Source of the DNA: Candidatus Dadabacteria bacterium | GTDB taxonomy: Bacteria > Desulfobacterota_D > UBA1144 > Nemesobacterales > Nemesobacteraceae | Length of the DNA stretch: 30,204 bases | Direction of reading: 5' to 3' | Assembly (NCBI GenBank): GCA_009840385.1 | Contig: VXNX01000004.1 | Coordinates: 8,958-39,161, forward strand | Shown here: positions 26,554 to 30,204 of the stretch, piece after piece | Layout of the letters: every line of letters starts with the position of its first letter | How positions within the stretch are numbered: the stretch's first letter is position 1 | Notes under the pieces: model-generated | Seen by the model: the letters and a program-made list of their open reading frames with translations, nothing else | Database searches by the model: none | Told to the model about the DNA's origin: nothing | Position numbers and translations under genes: made by a program

Positions 26554-27015
26554 ATGAGAAAAATTCTTTTTGTTTTTCTGCTCTTTTTGGTGTTTCCGGT
26601 TTCTTCTTACGGAAAAGAAGAGGTTTACAAGACCTATACCGACATCGGAGAACTTGAACCGCCAACCGCAACCATCTCCGAGGTTCTCTCCTCCCGCGAT
26701 GAGTTTCATAGAAAAATATTCACTCTTGACGGACAGGTGGGCGAACTGGAGTTCAAGAAAATGGCGAACGGAAGGAAGTTCACCTTGTTTCGGTTCTTCG
26801 AAGATGATCCGGAAAAAAGAATAAACATCTACGCCAGGGGTTTTGTGGAAGGCATTGAGAACGGGAGCAGAGTGAGAATCTGGGGCCGCTACAGCAAGCA
26901 TAAAAGGTATTTTCTCTCCAAGCGCAAGAACATCATGAAGGCGAAAAAGATCCATATTCTTCAGGGGATTCCTGAAGCGGTAGAAGACCTGCCTGTAGAG
27001 AAAAATGCTTCTTGA
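26554..27015 (+). CDS. Small exported protein, possible OB fold, unknown function
   Basis: From the ATG at 26554 the protein is 153 aa with a clean signal peptide (MRKILFVFLLFLVFPVSSYG, cleavage before KEEVY). The mature part alternates short beta strands: ISEVLSSRDEFHRKIFTLDG, then VGELEFKKMANGRKFTLFRF, RINIYARGF, GSRVRIWGRYSKHKRYF and AKKIHIL. The strand order and the LDGQVG...VRIWGRY pattern resemble OB-fold (nucleic-acid/tRNA_anti-like) domains found in periplasmic proteins, but no family is firmly recognised. A frame starting at 26512 would bury the signal, so the later start is preferred. GGTTGGA 4-10 nt upstream is a weak ribosome binding site. A possible promoter (TTGGAT, 15 nt, TAGAAT) lies in the 57-nt gap after fumC. 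Confidence 0.7.
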   Translation: MRKILFVFLLFLVFPVSSYGKEEVYKTYTDIGELEPPTATISEVLSSRDEFHRKIFTLDGQVGELEFKKMANGRKFTLFRFFEDDPEKRINIYARGFVEGIENGSRVRIWGRYSKHKRYFLSKRKNIMKAKKIHILQGIPEAVEDLPVEKNAS

Positions 27016-27102
27016 GTAATACTTAAATACATATCCGGGCATTTGCTGAATTTATATTTCAGGTGGTTGCGGATGGATAATCTGGGACAACTTCTTTACT
27101 AG

Positions 27103-30100
27103 ATGAAGCTAATTTATCACCCAAAACAATCCACTTTCAAAGATCTTTTCAAAAAATACGGGCTTAACCCAAGCGATGAGACGACCCTTTTTCTTCTCCC
27201 CGACGTCTCGGTTGTACAGGAAATAGAAGATTGTTACTCCGGCGAGGGAGTGTGGGGGAAAAACCTGCTTACGTTCTACGAACTTTCGGACTTTGTAAAC
27301 GAGGCGTCCCCGAACCTAAAAAAGAAAAGGATATCAAGGACCCAGGCTTTATCCGTAACCAGAAAAGCGGCGGAATCGGTCTCGGAGAACCTTGAGGTTT
27401 TCGGGGAATTCTCCCAGAACCGGGATTTTCTTAATGCCACAGCTTCCATTGTTTCAAAACTTAAGCAAAGCAAAGTCTCCATGGGGGAGTTTGTCGGGTC
27501 CGCCAAGAGAATCAAGGCGCGCGGTCTTCGCAAAAAGCTCTCGGATATAGGGCTTGTTTATGAAAAATACGAAGCGCTTGTGGCGGAAAAAGGTTTTCTT
27601 GACGATGCGGATTCCGTCCGCGTCGTTTCAGAAGAATTGAGCAGGGAGGGGCTTGCCCCGTTTTTCCCGTCGGCAAAAAGACTCGTGATTTTCGGTTTTT
27701 CCGATTTTACCCTTTGCGAACTTGACGTCATAAAGAGCCTTTCTTCAGCGGTTTCAGAAACCTTCTTCTTCCTGAGCGATTTCGGCGACCTAGACGAATA
27801 CAGAAACTGCCTTCTGGGCAGGTTCAGCGAAGCTTCTGTGGCCTATGAAGAGGATTTCGCAATGACGGAGCAAACCCCAGCCACTGAAACACAAAGGGAG
27901 TTTGGGGAGTTTCGCGACTCTCACGACGAGATTGAATACGTTTCAAGGACGATCAAAAAGCTCATCTTGGATGAGGAGCGGAAAGCCTCTGATTTCAAGG
28001 TTCTTGTGAGGTCAGCTCAGAAGCGCGGTCGCTCCATAGTCAATATATTCGAGAAAAACGGGGTTGCGGTTGACCTCAGGAATTCCGGGACCCTGGCGGG
28101 AAGTGCATACGGACGCCTCGCAGGCGATATCCTTCGCTTAAAGTCAGGCAATTTTCACAGAAACGACCTGATCGCGCTTCTCTCAAACCCGCTTTTTGTT
28201 CTCTACCTGAAGGAACCTGACCTCTCGCGGCGCTGCATCAACCTCATAAAGGAGACTTCTTCCGCGGACAAGAAATACAGAACCGTAAGCGGTATTGTGG
28301 GCTGGAAGAGGATTTTAGAACATATAGCGGAGCAGGATCCCCAGCTCTCCGAAGTCGCCCGTGATATAGGCCTGGCGCTTGATTCTGTATCGTCAAAGTT
28401 CGGAAGAAGAAGCTTTGCCGCGATGACTTCTGATCTAAGGAAGATTTTTTCAGAACTCGGAGTTTCTGAGAGTTCTGCGCTGCTTATAGAGAAAAATAAG
28501 ACGACCAGGGAGTGTTTCGATGAGTTTTTCTCTTTTTTAAGGGAACTTTCCTTTTCTTACGATGAATTTGATTTCCGGGTCTCAGACTCCGGAGAGTATC
28601 TTCTTTTCCTGGATGAGTTTATGGGGGAGAGGACGGTTCCTTATAAAACTCCATGCGATGCCGATTCACAGAGGGTAAGCGTTATTGATTTTTCCGCGGC
28701 ACGCGGCATAAATCCCGGGTTTCTTTTCCTGGTCGGCCTTTCGGATACTTCTTTTCCCTCTGCTCTTCCCCTAGACCCCGTTCTAAAGCTCAGAGAGAAG
28801 GTGGAAATAAACCGGGCGCTTAAAAAAAGGGTTTTTGACGAGGAAGGTTTCCATTACGAGAAGGAAAAACATCTTTTCTCCACCCTGAGTGCTTCGGCTT
28901 CCGAGAAGGTCTTCTTCTCCCACTTCCGCTACGATCAGAGATCAAGGGAGATAAACCCCTCCGATTTTCTTGAGGAAATGGGGATTTCCCCCGCGCCGCA
29001 AAGCTCTGAGTCTGAGGTTTCCCCGGAGTTGGGAGAAATATTTTCAAGGGAAGATGCTCTGCTTCACTGCTTTTTACCCTCGGGGGCAGGGAATGGCGAC
29101 CCGGAGATTGTTGAGGTTCTTAGCCAATACTACGGTTCAGATATCGTCGGTCATATCTCCGGGGGTATTTCCGCTGAAAGAAAAAGACTTGAGCCTGAGG
29201 GGGATTATACGGATTTTGAAGGGGTTCTTCGCAACGCTCCATCTCCCCCGGACACCTTCTCACCCACAAAGCTTGAAACCTACGGGACATGTCCTTTTAT
29301 GTATTTTTCGCGGGAAATACTAAAGCTCGGCATGGTGAAAGACCCCGAAGAACAAAAGGCATCGCAGCTTGATCTCGGCTCACTTGCCCACGCCATCCTG
29401 AAAGAGCTTATGGAAACGGTTTTCGCAGAGGGTTCCGACTTGCCGCAGGCAAGCCGTATCTTCGATGTCTACGAGAAACTCAGGAAGAAGTACGAAACGA
29501 AACCGGGGTTTTTCTCCCATCTCCCAAAAAGCGTGGCCGAGATGGAGAAAAGAAGGTTCTTTGACTTTATTTTGCCGAATTTCATCTCCGATGAGATCCA
29601 AAGGATCGGAAAAGATGAATTTATCCCCCGGTTTTTTGAAAAGAACGTGAAGTTTCGCATCGCAAATGCCGAAATCAGCGGGAAAATAGACAGGGTCGAT
29701 GTCCACGGAGACAGTGAGGAAAACGCCGCGGTTATCGATTACAAGATCGGGGGCTTAAGTGACAGGAAATATTTTGATTTTAAAAATCTGCAACTTCCTC
29801 TTTACCTGAGGGCGCTGCTCGAAGAAGGGGTTACCCCCTCCCGGGGTTCTTATCTCTCAATCGGAAAACCCGGAGACAGCGTTTTGTCCAAAGACCTTTC
29901 TCTGAATGAAGCGGTCTCGATTGCGGAATACTACGTGGAGAACATAAAAAAAGGGTTTTTTCCTCCCTACGTGGGGAAAAAAGAGGAGAATCAGGAGACC
30001 CATTCCCTCAAGATGTCAAAGAATCGCCCCTGTTCCTACTGCGATTATGTGGATCTCTGCAGGGTAAAAGACGGCGCGGTGAGGAAAACCGGGCATTCGC

Positions 30101-30108
30101 AAGGATAA
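27103..30108 (+). CDS. addB: AddB/RexB-like ATP-dependent nuclease subunit (PD-(D/E)XK, Fe-S)
   Basis: The 1001-aa protein is likely the nuclease-bearing partner of AddA in double-strand-break resection. The N-terminal two-thirds are UvrD/Rep-like in character but lack a Walker A motif (the start reads MKLIYHPKQSTFKDL), as in RexB-type proteins. The C-terminal nuclease domain is clear: GSLAHAIL with H763, GKIDRVD, VIDYKIG with D879 and K881, and LQLPLYL. An iron-sulfur-type Cys set is split across the domain, with C730 (GTCPFMYF) and C977, C980, C986 (CSYCDYVDLC), as in AddB. ATG at 27103 follows an in-frame stop directly, so no earlier start is possible; no good ribosome binding site is seen. 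The AddA-like gene starts 3 nt after the stop. An 87-nt gap precedes it. Confidence 0.82.
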   Translation: MKLIYHPKQSTFKDLFKKYGLNPSDETTLFLLPDVSVVQEIEDCYSGEGVWGKNLLTFYELSDFVNEASPNLKKKRISRTQALSVTRKAAESVSENLEVFGEFSQNRDFLNATASIVSKLKQSKVSMGEFVGSAKRIKARGLRKKLSDIGLVYEKYEALVAEKGFLDDADSVRVVSEELSREGLAPFFPSAKRLVIFGFSDFTLCELDVIKSLSSAVSETFFFLSDFGDLDEYRNCLLGRFSEASVAYEEDFAMTEQTPATETQREFGEFRDSHDEIEYVSRTIKKLILDEERKASDFKVLVRSAQKRGRSIVNIFEKNGVAVDLRNSGTLAGSAYGRLAGDILRLKSGNFHRNDLIALLSNPLFVLYLKEPDLSRRCINLIKETSSADKKYRTVSGIVGWKRILEHIAEQDPQLSEVARDIGLALDSVSSKFGRRSFAAMTSDLRKIFSELGVSESSALLIEKNKTTRECFDEFFSFLRELSFSYDEFDFRVSDSGEYLLFLDEFMGERTVPYKTPCDADSQRVSVIDFSAARGINPGFLFLVGLSDTSFPSALPLDPVLKLREKVEINRALKKRVFDEEGFHYEKEKHLFSTLSASASEKVFFSHFRYDQRSREINPSDFLEEMGISPAPQSSESEVSPELGEIFSREDALLHCFLPSGAGNGDPEIVEVLSQYYGSDIVGHISGGISAERKRLEPEGDYTDFEGVLRNAPSPPDTFSPTKLETYGTCPFMYFSREILKLGMVKDPEEQKASQLDLGSLAHAILKELMETVFAEGSDLPQASRIFDVYEKLRKKYETKPGFFSHLPKSVAEMEKRRFFDFILPNFISDEIQRIGKDEFIPRFFEKNVKFRIANAEISGKIDRVDVHGDSEENAAVIDYKIGGLSDRKYFDFKNLQLPLYLRALLEEGVTPSRGSYLSIGKPGDSVLSKDLSLNEAVSIAEYYVENIKKGFFPPYVGKKEENQETHSLKMSKNRPCSYCDYVDLCRVKDGAVRKTGHSQG

Positions 30109-30111
30109 GTC

Positions 30112-30204
30112 ATGGAGAGAATTTCCGAGTTTCTAGATCTTAACGAGGAGCAATCCCGGATACTTCGCCCGGCAGGCAGGGTGGCGGTCAGGGCGGGGGG
30201 GGGG
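30112..30204 (+). CDS. addA: AddA-like UvrD-family helicase, N-terminal fragment cut by window edge
   Basis: The first 31 codons read MERISEFLDLNEEQSRILRP, then AGRVAVRAGGG. LNEEQ and the following VAVRAG correspond to the Q-motif and the approach to the Walker A loop (normally AGAGTGKT or similar) of UvrD/AddA helicases. AAGGA lies about 6 nt before the ATG, and the gene starts 3 nt after addB. The last ten bases are all G, exactly where the Walker A codons should be, so the final residues are doubtful. The assignment as AddA rests on the partner gene upstream; another UvrD-family helicase is possible. Confidence 0.7.
   Translation, partial: MERISEFLDLNEEQSRILRPAGRVAVRAGGG

Overview
The window looks like a conserved, mostly housekeeping stretch from a Gram-negative bacterium. 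The evidence is Sec and Tat translocation genes, a proton-translocating NADH dehydrogenase, an RND efflux pump with its periplasmic adaptor, and several signal-peptide or lipoprotein leaders. Codon use is moderately GC-rich with frequent ATA (Ile) and AGG/AGA (Arg), and TTG and GTG starts are common. The gene content would fit an uncultivated lineage near Desulfobacterota or Dadabacteria, but the sequence alone does not settle this. Both edges look like assembly breaks: the left edge lies inside a 15/30-bp tandem repeat, and the right edge is a run of ten G where the Walker A motif of a helicase should be.

Layout. (1) 1-1543, +: a 5'-truncated secreted zinc metalloprotease-like protein with an EPPPV repeat linker. 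(2) 1624-2496, -: yicC, convergent with it. (3) 2665-7977, +: a tight cluster of a small exported protein, dapB, tgt, yajC, secD and secF. (4) 8073-12475, +: pheS, dcd and gyrB, each probably with its own promoter. (5) 12565-18098, -: nuoH, nuoG, a tatA/tatB-like gene, an MFS transporter and hisS, convergent with gyrB. (6) 18161-19654, -: an orphan LivK-type binding lipoprotein with an untranslated tail containing a long inverted repeat and a probable terminator. (7) 19716-19944: a 229-bp MITE-like element with about 19-bp perfect terminal inverted repeats and an 8-bp flanking direct repeat. (8) 19983-20630, -: trxA followed by a GYD-domain gene. (9) 20852-25038, +: RND adaptor and pump. (10) 25108-26496, +: fumC. 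(11) 26554-27015, +: a small exported protein, possibly an OB fold. (12) 27103-30204, +: addB and the first 31 codons of addA.

How the genes work together. tgt-yajC-secD-secF is the classic tRNA-queuosine/Sec-accessory cluster. nuoG and nuoH encode two subunits of respiratory complex I, and fumC is a TCA-cycle enzyme. The adaptor/pump pair would need an outer-membrane channel that is not present here. addB-addA would form a recombinational-repair helicase-nuclease.

I found no CRISPR array, tRNA, rRNA, phage genes, defence island or clearly new multi-gene system. The most distinctive non-genic structure is the small transposable element at 19716-19944. Next come the substituted proton-relay residues of the RND pump, the metalloprotease with its repeat linker, and the long inverted repeat downstream of the binding protein. 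Several start sites were moved from the longest possible frame on the basis of ribosome binding sites and family N-termini (yicC, dapB, trxA, hisS, the binding protein, the adaptor, the small exported protein).
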